The notes: a model not told the origin generated them from the sequence alone. A DNA stretch of 64,000 bases from Sphingomonas sp. AP4-R1 (GCF_013113735.1 NZ_CP053346.1:5098001-5162000); one strand, 5' to 3'. Counted from the stretch's first letter, positions 45,029 through 54,261 are shown. A program made the numbers and translations.

Positions 45029-47314
45029 TCAGCGCAGCACGACATCCGAAACGAAGCTGCTAGGACGCATTGCCCATCCTTCATAGCGGACGGTGGCGGC
45101 CGTGGCGCCAATCACGCCTAGACGGGTGCTGTCCGAACGCACTGGATAGATTCGAAAGGAAAATGCGGCAGCATCGTTAATGAACACGTCCACCACAGAG
45201 TGATCGATGAAGACGTGAAATGTCCTGGGCTTACCAAACGCAGCTTCGTCATAGCTGCCGGATAGAAGCATCGGCCCTTCGGCATCGCTCGATATGCTCG
45301 ACTTTCGCTTGTCCAGCGTAATCGAACGTGTCGCCGGATCATACATCAGGCGGGTCGTTTCTTCGCCTTCGCGGGATGTTGCGAGGATTATGCCGTACGG
45401 GTGCGACCCTACATCTCCTTCGAAGTTGACGATCAGCTCGCTGCTCGCGCCGAGGTCGCCGATCATGGAATCCCCAGCAAGCTCGCTTAGGACTCCACTT
45501 AGTCGGCGAGAGGGATCGCGGAGCTCGGCTAAGGCCGGCAAGGGCGACTGGCCAAGGGTCATTCCGTCGTCGAGCAACCGCCAAGCGCGCGGAAGGCTGA
45601 ATACGTGCGCCCAACCTGCGGCCTTTTGCGCCCGCGTGCTGCGTCGTTCGTCGACGATCCCGATCGCCTCGAGCGTCCCGGCGCGGTCCCGGGCAACGGT
45701 GGGGCTAAGATGCCCAGGTATCAGGTCGAGAAGCTTGGGCGCCAGCTGGTCGGGTGTGAAGGCACTGCCGTCCCATCGCCCGATCCAATAGACGGCGCGC
45801 GTCGCTTTGTCCCCATACTTTGACACCGATCCTCCGATCGGATTCGCCACTAAGATATATTTGTTCTGGCCGATCGGTTCGAAGACAGGCATCTCCCATA
45901 TGTCTGATCCGATATCCATCCGCTCGAACGGCGCGATGCGCGGCTGCTTTTTCCAACACTTGAGATCGTCGATATTCGCGCACCGGTAATAAGCCAGGCC
46001 GCCGCCGCCGCCTGGCATTGCCGCGCCAACGATCATGCGCCACTCGCCACCTTCTTCCCAGACATAAGGGTCGCGAAAGTCACGCAGCCCCTTGGCGTCG
46101 ATGATAGGCCCGCGTTTGCGCCAAGTGCGCAAGTCCGGATCCGCGCTAAGGGCGACGGAGATGCCAGGATTGAAGAGGTCCCTCGAGTGATTTACGCTCG
46201 TGTAAAAGGCATAGGCGAGGCCATGCGAGCCGATCACGACATCGCCCGACCATATTCCCTTCATGTCGAAACCGAACGTATCGGTCTGCAGCGTCGGCCA
46301 CAGCGCGTCGGGGAGGTACGTCCAGTTAACGAGGTCCTTGCTAGCCATGTGACCCCAATGCATCTCGGTTTTGTAGGGTCCGTTGGGCGTGCGCTGATAG
46401 AAGATGTGCCACTCGTTGCCGCGGCGGACGAAGCCGTGCGGTTCGTTCGTCCAATTTGCGGATGGCATCGCATGGAAGACGGGCCGCGCCAGATCGGTAG
46501 CGAAACGACTAGCAGGCACGGCGAGTGAGGCGGCCGCATTGGGCGGTATGACTGCCCGGGCGTCCCATTCGATCTCAGACGGTGCAAGGGCGCGATCGAA
46601 CACCCGCACCTCGTCGAACGCTGCGTTGAGCCCGTTCACCCTGAAGATGCCGAGCTCCGCGTCCTGCCAGCTTAGGCCGACGTGTAGATCGCCGGGTGCG
46701 GGCACAAATGGTTTGCCCGCCCTAGTCCGCATCTCGCCTACAGGTTTCCCGTCGAGGAAGAGTCGTGCGAGCCCGGCTGCGGGATCGAACGTAACACCCA
46801 CGAGCGCCCAGCGCGCGAGGGGAAACGGCAAAGTTGCAATAATGCGCTGATTGCCGTCCGGAGTAGACAAGCGGAAGCCCCACCGGCCGAACATATCAAC
46901 GTACAGGTCAAACCCGCGTCTACCGTCAGCCTGATTCAGGAAAGAAGCAGGTTTGAGCGCATTTACCGGCACCTCTGCATCCGACGGGTAGCTCTCCAGA
47001 GCGATCCACGTCTCGATAGTGAAGCCTCGATGGGCATCAAGCGTGAGAGGCGCGGAAACGGAACTTGAAAAGCCGTCGCTCCGCCATGCACGACCGATCA
47101 CTCCAGGTGTGAAGTCCGGTTGCCGGAACTGCGTTGCGATCTGCGTGGAGCCATTCAAGCTGGTCGGCTCGAAGGTTAGGTTCAAGATCGGGTCCGGCAT
47201 GCGGGCAGAACAGGTGGACCACGGGACCAGCAGGCTGCACCATATGAGGAGCCGAAGTCGGACCGTCGAGACCAGCCGCGGAACTGAATGACGCGGCTCG
47301 TTATACCCCAACAT
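45029..47314 (-). CDS. Exported GH32 fructan hydrolase with N-terminal LamG-like domain
   Basis: 761 residues, GGAG six bases before the ATG. A hydrophobic N-terminus (RLLIWCSLLVPWSTCSA) suggests export. Residues about 45-245 form a concanavalin/LamG-type sugar-binding domain (FTIETWIALESYPSD, ARLFLDGKPVGEM), then a GH32 catalytic part. The nucleophile motif reads ANWTNEPHGF, so Glu 291 stands where most members have Asp (NDPNG); RDFRDPYVWEE and IWEMPVFEP keep the RDP and acid/base Glu. It should cut fructan outside the cytoplasm before TonB-dependent uptake. Confidence 0.88.
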   Translation of the reverse strand: MLGYNEPRHSVPRLVSTVRLRLLIWCSLLVPWSTCSARMPDPILNLTFEPTSLNGSTQIATQFRQPDFTPGVIGRAWRSDGFSSSVSAPLTLDAHRGFTIETWIALESYPSDAEVPVNALKPASFLNQADGRRGFDLYVDMFGRWGFRLSTPDGNQRIIATLPFPLARWALVGVTFDPAAGLARLFLDGKPVGEMRTRAGKPFVPAPGDLHVGLSWQDAELGIFRVNGLNAAFDEVRVFDRALAPSEIEWDARAVIPPNAAASLAVPASRFATDLARPVFHAMPSANWTNEPHGFVRRGNEWHIFYQRTPNGPYKTEMHWGHMASKDLVNWTYLPDALWPTLQTDTFGFDMKGIWSGDVVIGSHGLAYAFYTSVNHSRDLFNPGISVALSADPDLRTWRKRGPIIDAKGLRDFRDPYVWEEGGEWRMIVGAAMPGGGGGLAYYRCANIDDLKCWKKQPRIAPFERMDIGSDIWEMPVFEPIGQNKYILVANPIGGSVSKYGDKATRAVYWIGRWDGSAFTPDQLAPKLLDLIPGHLSPTVARDRAGTLEAIGIVDERRSTRAQKAAGWAHVFSLPRAWRLLDDGMTLGQSPLPALAELRDPSRRLSGVLSELAGDSMIGDLGASSELIVNFEGDVGSHPYGIILATSREGEETTRLMYDPATRSITLDKRKSSISSDAEGPMLLSGSYDEAAFGKPRTFHVFIDHSVVDVFINDAAAFSFRIYPVRSDSTRLGVIGATAATVRYEGWAMRPSSFVSDVVLR

Positions 47315-47389
47315 AGCTCTCCCAGCCTGGCTTTGCGATCGCGACAAAAAGCAGTGTGACCTTGGTACCATCCGTCAGTCAAACGAAAA

Positions 47390-47403
47390 TGTCGACGTCG
47401 ACA
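47390..47403. promoter_or_regulatory. LacI-type operator before the exported GH32 gene
   Basis: TGTCGACGTCGACA, flanked by AAAA on the left and TTTT on the right, makes a perfect 22-base palindrome from 47386 to 47407, 76 bases upstream of the GH32 start. It matches the sites before the fructan operon. Confidence 0.85.
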
Positions 47404-47509
47404 TTTTGTCTCGCAAATGAGCGGAGCGGCGAACAGATCATCCTCGTCGATGCTGGACTTGGTAGTCGGTTTCCGGGCTTCCCGCGCGCAGGACAATTTC
47501 CCTCACCGT

Positions 47510-47757
47510 CTCGAAGCCCCCGGCATCGATCTCGAATCGGTGACCGACGTCATCTGCGCGGGCTGCTCTACGAAGCCGCTACCGTGCTTCTCACCCGCAG
47601 CCGATCCGAATGCGATCTACGCAAATGGGGGCTGCAGCTCCGAGAGCGGCTCGGCCTCAAGCGCGCCGCCGTCGCCGTCGCCCGCAAGCTCGCCGTCATC
47701 ATGCATAGCATGCTGACCACCGGCGAGCCGTTCCGGGGAGCACTAGCTACCGCCTGA
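47510..47757 (+). pseudogene. C-terminal remnant of a second IS110-type transposase
   Basis: RHRSRIGDRRHLRGLLYEAA followed by TVLLTRSRSECDLRKWGLQL and RAAVAVARKLAVIMHSMLTT matches the last third of IS110-family transposases, which end with LYEAAxxxLTR and RRLAIIMHxML. The catalytic N-terminus is missing and the element is not the same as the intact copies in this window. The sequence up to 48043 shows no gene. Confidence 0.75.
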
Positions 47758-48880
47758 TTTACCCAGCTCGCCAGCGTCGCAAGGCGCGCGAGACGTCCTG
47801 CCGGGACGTAGGCCGATCCATTCCGCGCCATTCGTTGCACCCATGGCTCTTGCAAGCGGCGTGCGTCATGAACCTTGGAAGGGTCGCCAGCGAAGCCCCA
47901 TCATGAGGCGACACCTGTCGAATGCGAAGACGACCATGCTCCCGGCGGCGGCATCTCAAAAACACCTTGCACCCGACGCGATTAGACGACGAATGGCCAT
48001 TCGCGTCAGCTTTGCCGTCCAAACCGGTCGTTCCGCTTTCCACCCGAATGGCACGGATGGGGTTTGCCCGCTCTTGAACCGCCGCTTTACGACCTTGCTA
48101 AGACCATAGCCGCTGAGCTCACTCGACAAATCAAACTGCTTTAATTTCGACGCAAGGTCGGCTGATCCCCTGTTACGGGAGGCGCAGAACATAACAGGAT
48201 CCTTTCGCGATCTTGCCCGGTCGACTTACGAATTCCGGGCGAAACCGTAGGATCTCTGTGCCCTCATTCGCGGATTGTTAAGCGACAGCGGCTAGATCGC
48301 TCGCGTCTGTTCCTTTTTTGGACAGGCTCCGGCTCCGACATTCGCAGATGCGCGTTCGCCGAACCAGGATGCGGTCGCAGCAACAGCGGCGGCACGGCAG
48401 AGGAACGCGGCGGCAGATGGGGACGCCGCGTTCCTCATAGACCACTTCCTCCACGGTCCTCCGCATCTTTTTTCGCGCGCGGTTCAACCGTCGGCGCGAT
48501 ATGGTCGGGCTGAGACCTCATACATTTGCTTTGGAGGAGTAAGTTTGCGCGCGCATTTCTTTACCTCCTCACCTCATCCTCATCGGGATGGGAAAACGCT
48601 CTCGTGATCATGGTGGGCCTGAAGCATTCCGCATCGTTGGCTGCGGGCGGAGCTATCTTCAGAATGCCGAGGGAAGTTTGCTGTTCGTCGTTGCCAGCCA
48701 GTCGCCGCCATAGATCACGATAGTCTCGGAAGGCCACTGCCCGGCTTTCCCGTTGACCAACGGATCGACGGGCTGGGAGCATCGCATCGGTTGAAAGCCG
48801 TGATGATCCGCCTCGCAACGGCAAAAGGAGGATTCATCTCCGCTCTCTCCGAGCATCACGGCCTGACCCATCCCTTCCTC
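47758..48880. other. 1.1-kb scarred region without a confident gene
   Basis: Several short frames exist on both strands, for example a 69-residue Arg/Cys-rich one at 48278-48487 (minus) and a 41-residue one at 48588-48713 (plus), but none has a recognisable domain together with a good ribosome site. The region follows an IS110 remnant and is probably decayed DNA. Confidence 0.4.
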
Positions 48881-48885
48881 AATTT

Positions 48886-48900
48886 GTTCCTATTTTGTTC
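48886..48900 (+). promoter_or_regulatory. SOS-like LexA box (GTTC-N7-GTTC)
   Basis: GTTC-CTATTTT-GTTC matches the alphaproteobacterial LexA operator pattern and is followed by a T-rich run. By chance about two such octamer matches are expected in a window this size on both strands; the placement 55 bases before a short frame with a strong ribosome site is what makes it notable. Confidence 0.45.
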
Positions 48901-48954
48901 TTTTTTGTGTCCTACAGGGAACGAGCTCTCTATCGAACGAGTCGGAGGTGCCCA

Positions 48955-49047
48955 ATGCCGACGTTAGATGCTTCGTTCGTGCTTTCGATTGCTACGCTCG
49001 TAAGCAGCTTCGCCACCCTCGTTTGGGCGTTCCGCCGAAAGGCGTAA
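48955..49047 (+). CDS. 30-residue single-membrane-helix peptide
   Basis: ATG at 48955 with a strong ribosome site (GGAGGTGCCCA). The peptide is MPTLDASFVLSIATLVSSFA followed by TLVWAFRRKA: a hydrophobic helix with a positively charged C-terminal tail. Size and shape recall SOS-induced membrane toxins such as TisB or small stress peptides, and a LexA-like box lies upstream. No family match can be given by reading alone. Confidence 0.5.
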   Translation: MPTLDASFVLSIATLVSSFATLVWAFRRKA

Positions 49048-49345
49048 GTCTGCTCTTGGCGTCCTTTCAGGAGGTGAATCTCCAAGGCCGCCCAGATCGG
49101 CTCCGTGTCCCGTAAGCTGGCGCTAGCTCGGATGCCCAAGAAGGCGCTTAAGTCGATTCGCCGGTCGCCGTGGATTGCCTCGGCTTGTCCGCGGTCCCTC
49201 CACAGCGATGGTGCGCAATCGATCGCGCGTTGCGTGGAATGCCCAGAATATATGCGTGAAATAGGACGAATCGGCGCCGAAGATTTCGGCTTGTGCCCCC
49301 GTCGAGCTGAACTGCCCTCTCCGAACACGGGGAGTTGGCCGTGCC

Positions 49346-50153
49346 ATGCGTCACTTTCGAAATCAGCCGGTGGCTTTGGTGCCGCGGTCTTTGCCGGGAC
49401 GAGACGATCTGGACGATCTCTCCCTCTTTGCCTGGGAAGTCCTGAGGCGCACCGCCGCTTACAAATTCGATGCGGACGCGAAAATCGACCACCAAATGGG
49501 ACTCAGGGATCAGGCCATCGAGGTGATCCGGACCGAAACGCCGCTTCGACCATCGGGCCTTCTCTTTCGCAGAAGATCCGACCCGTAGTGCTGCCGACGC
49601 ACGCTTGTTCTGGTCGCCGGACCTCGATCCCCGGATCATCCCGGTCTCGGCCCGTCCGGCAAGCGTCGATGATCCAGACGCCTTCGACATCCTCGATCAA
49701 TGGGGACCGGTCGCCATTCTCCAGCGCAAAGGTATGGCGGAGCAAATCCTGCTGACACGCTCGGGGCAGAGCGTTCGCCTGGCCCTCGTCGCAGGCACGT
49801 TTCTGAACGGCCCCGTCCGACTGGCCATGGAGTTTTCGGAATGGCCGTTGCTGAATAAGCGGCTCGAAACGGCGCGGCGGCTCGCGGCCTTCAGGGAGCC
49901 ATCTTTCGTACAGCGCGTGACATCATCGCCGGCCGGTCGCGACCGACGCCTGCTCGTCCTGCGCACGCTTGACGCCATGGCGACCGAGTACAGCTATCGC
50001 GCGGTCGCGACCGCGCTCTTCGGTCCAGAATATGTCGCGCGCGAATGGAACGGCCGCTCGGACTTTCTGAAGTCCCGGACACGCCGGCTGGTCGCGCACG
50101 CCGAGCATCTGGTCGATGGCGGCTACCGTGCTGCCATGGCCCTGGGTTCTTGA
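49346..50153 (+). pseudogene. DUF6499/DUF2285-type protein gene with a frameshift
   Basis: The first frame from 49346 codes for LSLFAWEVLRRTAAYKFDAD, an N-terminal part typical of DUF6499, up to about 49540. The second frame, offset by one base, codes for RRFDHRAFSFAEDPTRSAAD, FWSPDLDPRIIPV and the DUF2285 end SYRAVATALFGPEYVAREWN then SRTRRLVAHAEHLVDGGYRA, to a TGA at 50153. Together they give one normal protein interrupted by a shift near 49530-49550. Intact relatives are DNA-binding-like proteins of integrative elements in sphingomonads. The second half could still be translated from 49605. Confidence 0.65.
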
Positions 50154-50180
50154 GCGCGCTCATGGGCCGACGAAACGATG

Positions 50181-50693
50181 TTAGTCTCGCCGCCGCCTGC
50201 GCTTGATACCGCGCATCCGCAGGGTCGCCAATCCGATCACGCCGGTACGTTGCTCCAGCCAGTTCTGAAGAAATGTCACGCGATTGGAGAGCGTCGCCGC
50301 AAGATCTTTGAAAACGCGTTCGAAGCCTCCGATGATCAATGGGGGTTCGAGATACGCGACATCACCGCCCTGCTCTTCCATGAACTCCTCGAAGTGCATC
50401 ATCATGATCGTGAGGAATTTTGTGTCGGCGCAGTCGATCCCGATGGCGGGCGACTTGAAAATCGGGCTCAGGATCAGTGCGAAGGGGTCGCTATCGGTTG
50501 CGTCCGCGAACGCGAAGATGCGGTCATGTGTAAGAGAGCCACGTCCTCCTTCGAAATCCTCGTAGGTGCGGACCGCCATTCCCATCGCGTCGGCCACCTG
50601 CGCAGCTGTCATGCCGCGCTTCCGGCGGATCGCACGCAGCGCCTTCGACAGGATCTCGGCTCCAGCACCGACCTCGAGAGATGGATGCCGCAT
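50181..50693 (-). CDS. XRE-type helix-turn-helix regulator
   Basis: 170 residues. N-terminal HTH: LSKALRAIRRKRGMTAAQVA, then DAMGMAVRTYEDFEGGRGSL. The C-terminal 90 residues (FLTIMMMHFEEFMEEQGGDV, FKDLAATLSNRVTFLQNWLE) are helical and unassigned. It lies between the DUF2285 remnant and the lasso peptide locus, facing away from the latter. Its target is unknown. Confidence 0.8.
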   Translation of the reverse strand: MRHPSLEVGAGAEILSKALRAIRRKRGMTAAQVADAMGMAVRTYEDFEGGRGSLTHDRIFAFADATDSDPFALILSPIFKSPAIGIDCADTKFLTIMMMHFEEFMEEQGGDVAYLEPPLIIGGFERVFKDLAATLSNRVTFLQNWLEQRTGVIGLATLRMRGIKRRRRRD

Positions 50694-50989
50694 CGACGCA
50701 CCCCTGCCCGCTTACACACTCTGCGCCGACTGGCGGCCGCACGCCCACCAGATACGACGCAGTGCAACATGTAACCAGAGTGTCATCGAGTTTGAAGCCA
50801 ATCAGGACAAGGTTTCTGTCCATTTTGCGCTGATTCGTGATGAAGCCACGGTTTTTCTGCGGACGGACCGCAGGCCTTCCGCGGTACGGACCCGTAGATT
50901 GCCGCGATAACCGCCAACTTATTTTGCTCAGCGCCTGCACGAGCGGCTGTCAGCCTTTGGCAAGTCGGGGCCTCTGCTACGCCTTTCCG

Positions 50990-51601
50990 ATGAGCCCGCC
51001 CGCACTCTCAACCAAATTCGAGCGAATCCACGCCGCTGTCTTCACGATCCTCTGCACGGGCGAATATCGACCAGGCGACAAGATCGGGATCAAGGATCTC
51101 GCAGGGCGTCTGGGTGTCAGCACCACGCCGCTGCGCGAAATCCTGTCACGTCTTGCTGGTCGGGGGGTCATCGAAGAGCGCCGGGCCGAGGGCTTCTACC
51201 TTGCCCGCCTTGACGCGCGCGACATCGCCGATCTCTACACGCTGCACAGCCTCTGCGTGCTGCGCGGACTCCGCCGGTATGGAGCCGTCCTACCCGATGC
51301 GCTTGCAGCCTCCTCGCCTTGGAATCTCTTCGCGCGCATCGCGCAAGCGTCGGGCGACATCGCCATCATAGAGGCACGCGCCTTGCTCGACGATCGCCTT
51401 CGCGTGGTTCGCCGCATCGAGGAGACATGGGTGTCCGACCAAGCCTCGGAATTCGAGCGCATGCGACACGTCGCTGCGAACGGGCCGCTCCGCGAGACCG
51501 CCATCGTGATCCGGCGATTTCATGATCGGCGTCGTGCGCAGGCTCCGGCCATCGCGTCCGCGCTGACCCGGAATTTCGGCTTCAGAATATATCCTGAATA
51601 G
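50990..51601 (+). CDS. GntR-family regulator beside the lasso peptide genes
   Basis: 203 residues. Winged helix at about 10-75 (KIGIKDLAGRLGVSTTPLRE, then ILSRLAGRGVIEERRAEGFY), followed by a short helical effector domain. It is transcribed toward the lasso precursor, 82 bases ahead of it, and is the likely controller of the biosynthetic genes. The upstream frame continues but has no better start. Confidence 0.85.
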   Translation: MSPPALSTKFERIHAAVFTILCTGEYRPGDKIGIKDLAGRLGVSTTPLREILSRLAGRGVIEERRAEGFYLARLDARDIADLYTLHSLCVLRGLRRYGAVLPDALAASSPWNLFARIAQASGDIAIIEARALLDDRLRVVRRIEETWVSDQASEFERMRHVAANGPLRETAIVIRRFHDRRRAQAPAIASALTRNFGFRIYPE

Positions 51602-51683
51602 TGCTTGGATGTCGCGATCCACTGCCGGACGATGATCGACGCCACAGCAGGTGGCGATCAACCGACTGAGAAAGGAACGCACC

Positions 51684-51806
51684 ATGAAGCGCGACAATCA
51701 TCGTCGTCGCGAGCCGGTCCTCGTGGGCTCGGCACGCAAGAACACCAAGGGTGGGCCGCTCGGCGAAACCGACGAAGCCGTCATCGGCCTTCGTTTCTAC
51801 GCCTAA
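51684..51806 (+). CDS. Lasso peptide precursor (A)
   Basis: 40 residues, AAGGA seven bases before the ATG. Leader: 22 residues ending GSARKNTK, with the Thr at position -2 that lasso peptidases require and the upstream Pro-x-Leu (EPVLV). Core: GGPLGETDEAVIGLRFYA, 18 residues, Gly 1 as the ring amine and Asp 8 or Glu 9 as the acceptor (ring of 8 or 9). The bulky C-terminal Arg-Phe-Tyr could act as plug residues. It is followed directly by B and C genes. I do not recognise this core among named lasso peptides. Confidence 0.9.
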   Translation: MKRDNHRRREPVLVGSARKNTKGGPLGETDEAVIGLRFYA

Positions 51807-51868
51807 CCATCCTGGCGGCGCCGGTCCTGCGGGGTCGGCGCCGCTTTGTTCGGGAGATGGAGCGGCCG

Positions 51869-52465
51869 ATGCGCGTTCCCAACACCCCCATGCCGGACGC
51901 CGTGCGTCCGCTCCAGGTTCGCTCGTCGGACGGGCTCGTCACGCTCGATATCGAGCGTGACGCCTATCACTGCCGATATGACCCGCTCGAGGGCACGCTT
52001 GCGCGCGACGATGCACGCCATATCACGCGTCTCTGGCGTGAACTGCCGCAGGTGATGTCCGGTCGTCTGGCCATCGCCAACATCGCGCACTTTACGGCGG
52101 CTCTTGTCCGGACGATCTACGACATTTGGCGCCTCTCCTTTGCGGACCTCCTCGACGCATGCCCGCGCGCGCCGGTGGCAAGGCCAGCATGCCCGCCCGA
52201 TCCCGAGGCCTGTGCGCGGACCGTCGCCTCGTTCGAGCGGCTCTGCCTTTACGTCCCGTTCCGCTTCCAGTGCCTGTTCCGGTCCTATCTGCTGCTTCAC
52301 TTTCTTCGTCGGCACGGGGTGCAGGGCCAATGGGTGTTCGGCGTCGCGCTCTTCCCGTTCGAGGCCCATTGCTGGGTCGTCGGCGGCGAGTTCCTCATGG
52401 GTGAGCGCGCCGAACGGATCGCGCGCCTCTCGCCGATCCATATCGTCGAGCCAGAACGCCCATGA
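51869..52465 (+). CDS. Lasso peptide leader peptidase with fused recognition domain (B)
   Basis: 198 residues; the ATG at 51869 has GGAG six bases upstream. The first 60 or so residues (GLVTLDIERDAYHCRYDPLE) look like the leader-binding RRE part, and the rest is the transglutaminase-like peptidase: Cys 135 in FRFQCLFRSYLLLHFLRRHG and His 167 in FEAHCWVVGGEFLMGE. It removes the leader before cyclisation. The third triad residue, usually Asp after the His, is not obvious; Glu 174 is nearby. It overlaps the C gene by four bases. Confidence 0.9.
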   Translation: MRVPNTPMPDAVRPLQVRSSDGLVTLDIERDAYHCRYDPLEGTLARDDARHITRLWRELPQVMSGRLAIANIAHFTAALVRTIYDIWRLSFADLLDACPRAPVARPACPPDPEACARTVASFERLCLYVPFRFQCLFRSYLLLHFLRRHGVQGQWVFGVALFPFEAHCWVVGGEFLMGERAERIARLSPIHIVEPERP

Positions 52466-54261
52466 TCGGCTTTGCGGCGCTGCGTTGGGTGACCATCGAC
52501 CCCGCCGCCAATCGAGCCGCCCACGACCTCCATGCGGTTCTGGAGCAGCGCGGATGGCGGTCGGTGATCGACGCGCCCGGTTGGCGGCTGCTCGCCGATC
52601 CGCGCACCAACGTCGATCTCGTCCGCGGAGGAGCGGCGTCTCGCACCATCGTCATCGGCCACCTGTTCGACCGTCGCGCGACCGAGCAGAGCCGGCATGC
52701 CTTCGGCGTTGTCCCGGATGACGCCGACGATTTTGCGGATCTGTGTACACGCCTCGTCGAGACATGTTGGGGCGCTTATGCGGCGATCGAAATCGATCCG
52801 GCCGCGCCCGATCGCGTGTCCCTGTTTCGAGATCCGATCGGAATGATGGAATGCGTGACCTGGGCCTATCATGGCGTCCGGATCGCGACCTCCGTGGCGG
52901 AGGTCATCCTCCCGCTCGCCATGCCGGACGGGCTCGGCATTTGCTGGGCGACGCTCGCGCAACTGGTCCGGTTCCCAGGCGGCGCCGGTGAGACGCTACC
53001 CCTGGACGGCGTGACCGCGCTCGATGCCGGATGCCTTTTCGCGGTCGATGATAAAGCGGTTCGCTCGATCCGGCTCTGGTCGCCGGCGGATGCCGCGCGA
53101 CGCCGGGTATCGCACCCGCGCCCGCCGCGAGACTATCTGCCGGACCTGATCGATGCGACGCTGGGAGCGTGGGGGACACGCTTTGGGACAGCGATCGCCG
53201 AACTGTCGGGCGGTCTTGATTCAGCGATCGTCGCGGCCGGCTTGAGCCGGTGCCGCCCGCGCGCGGATGTTCGCTGGTTCCATTATGTCGCGCCCGACCC
53301 GCAAGGCGACGAGCGTGTCTGGGCCCGCGCCACGGCCACTCAGCTCGCTTTACCCGTCGAAGAGATCGCTGTTGGCGAGCGGTCGATCGATGCGGCTGTC
53401 GCCGAGGCCTTGCCGTTTGGGCTGCGCCCGAGCGTGGCGAGCCTGAGCCTGTTCCACGATCGGGATCTGGCCGAGCGCGGCCGGGCGCTTGGCGCTTCCT
53501 GCCTCTATACGGGCCATGGTGGCGACGCGCTCTTCTACCAGTTCGCGACGCCTTCGCTCGCAGGCGACATCTGGCGTGGACGACGATCGCTTGGCACAAG
53601 ACTCGCCCTGACCCAGGATCTGGCGCGCTGGACCGGATGCTCGGTCTGGAGCGTGAGCGCCGCAGCTCTCGCTGATCGGCGGCGCCAGATACCGCCGCCC
53701 GATCCCCATTTTCCGCTCGACCTCGTCGCCCGCGACGTGCCGCGCAGGTGGCCGGCCCTTTCCTCGCTCGAGGACGCGCTCGACCTGCCGCCGAGCAAGC
53801 AGATCCACATTCTCCAATTTGCCGCGGCCCGCGCGGTCTTCGCCCCGACCTGGACCAACCAGGCCATGACGGTCGTCCATCCCCTTCTGTCCCAGCCGAT
53901 CGTCGAGCATGCGCTCGCTCTGTCTGCGCTCGATCTGACGCAGGCCCGGCGCGATCGCGCGCTCATCCGCGAAGCCTATGCCCACCGACTGCCCGCGATC
54001 CTGGTCGACCGGCGCGGCAAAGGCAGCATCACCGCATATTATGGCCGCATGCTGGCGCGCAGCGTCGATGTCCTGCGCGCCTATCTGCTCGACGGCGTGC
54101 TCATGGGCAACGGCATCCTCGACCGCGCTGCGGTCGAGCGCGTGCTCGACGAAGATGCGATCATGCTCACCAACGTCTATGCGGAGATCTTCGCGATGCT
54201 GTTCGCCGAACGCTGGGCGCGGGGCTGGCTGAGCATCATCGCGAGTGCCCGCGCCTCATGA
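52462..54261 (+). CDS. Lasso peptide cyclase, asparagine-synthetase-like (C)
   Basis: 599 residues, starting in an ATGA overlap with B. The N-terminal Ntn-type half begins MIGF, without the Cys 2 that glutamine-dependent enzymes need, as expected for lasso cyclases. The ATP pyrophosphatase loop is AELSGGLDSAIVAAGLS at about 247-263, and YTGHGGDALFYQ follows. It activates the side-chain carboxylate and closes the macrolactam. It ends tail to tail with the isopeptidase gene, overlapping by six bases. Confidence 0.93.
   Translation: MIGFAALRWVTIDPAANRAAHDLHAVLEQRGWRSVIDAPGWRLLADPRTNVDLVRGGAASRTIVIGHLFDRRATEQSRHAFGVVPDDADDFADLCTRLVETCWGAYAAIEIDPAAPDRVSLFRDPIGMMECVTWAYHGVRIATSVAEVILPLAMPDGLGICWATLAQLVRFPGGAGETLPLDGVTALDAGCLFAVDDKAVRSIRLWSPADAARRRVSHPRPPRDYLPDLIDATLGAWGTRFGTAIAELSGGLDSAIVAAGLSRCRPRADVRWFHYVAPDPQGDERVWARATATQLALPVEEIAVGERSIDAAVAEALPFGLRPSVASLSLFHDRDLAERGRALGASCLYTGHGGDALFYQFATPSLAGDIWRGRRSLGTRLALTQDLARWTGCSVWSVSAAALADRRRQIPPPDPHFPLDLVARDVPRRWPALSSLEDALDLPPSKQIHILQFAAARAVFAPTWTNQAMTVVHPLLSQPIVEHALALSALDLTQARRDRALIREAYAHRLPAILVDRRGKGSITAYYGRMLARSVDVLRAYLLDGVLMGNGILDRAAVERVLDEDAIMLTNVYAEIFAMLFAERWARGWLSIIASARAS

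Noticed and set aside
48278..48487. 69-codon Arg/Cys-rich frame on the minus strand
   Set aside because: No domain, no convincing start signal; lies in decayed DNA.
48588..48713. 41-codon frame beginning MGKRSRDHGGPEAFRIVGCG, considered as a second RiPP precursor
   Set aside because: No ribosome site, no neighbouring maturation gene, and open frames exist on the opposite strand as well.
49105..49345. Frame with RCVECPEYMREIGRIGAEDF and a further Cys, considered as a small zinc protein
   Set aside because: The frame does not end where the protein-like part ends and runs on as a shadow of the DUF2285 gene; evidence too thin for a gene call.
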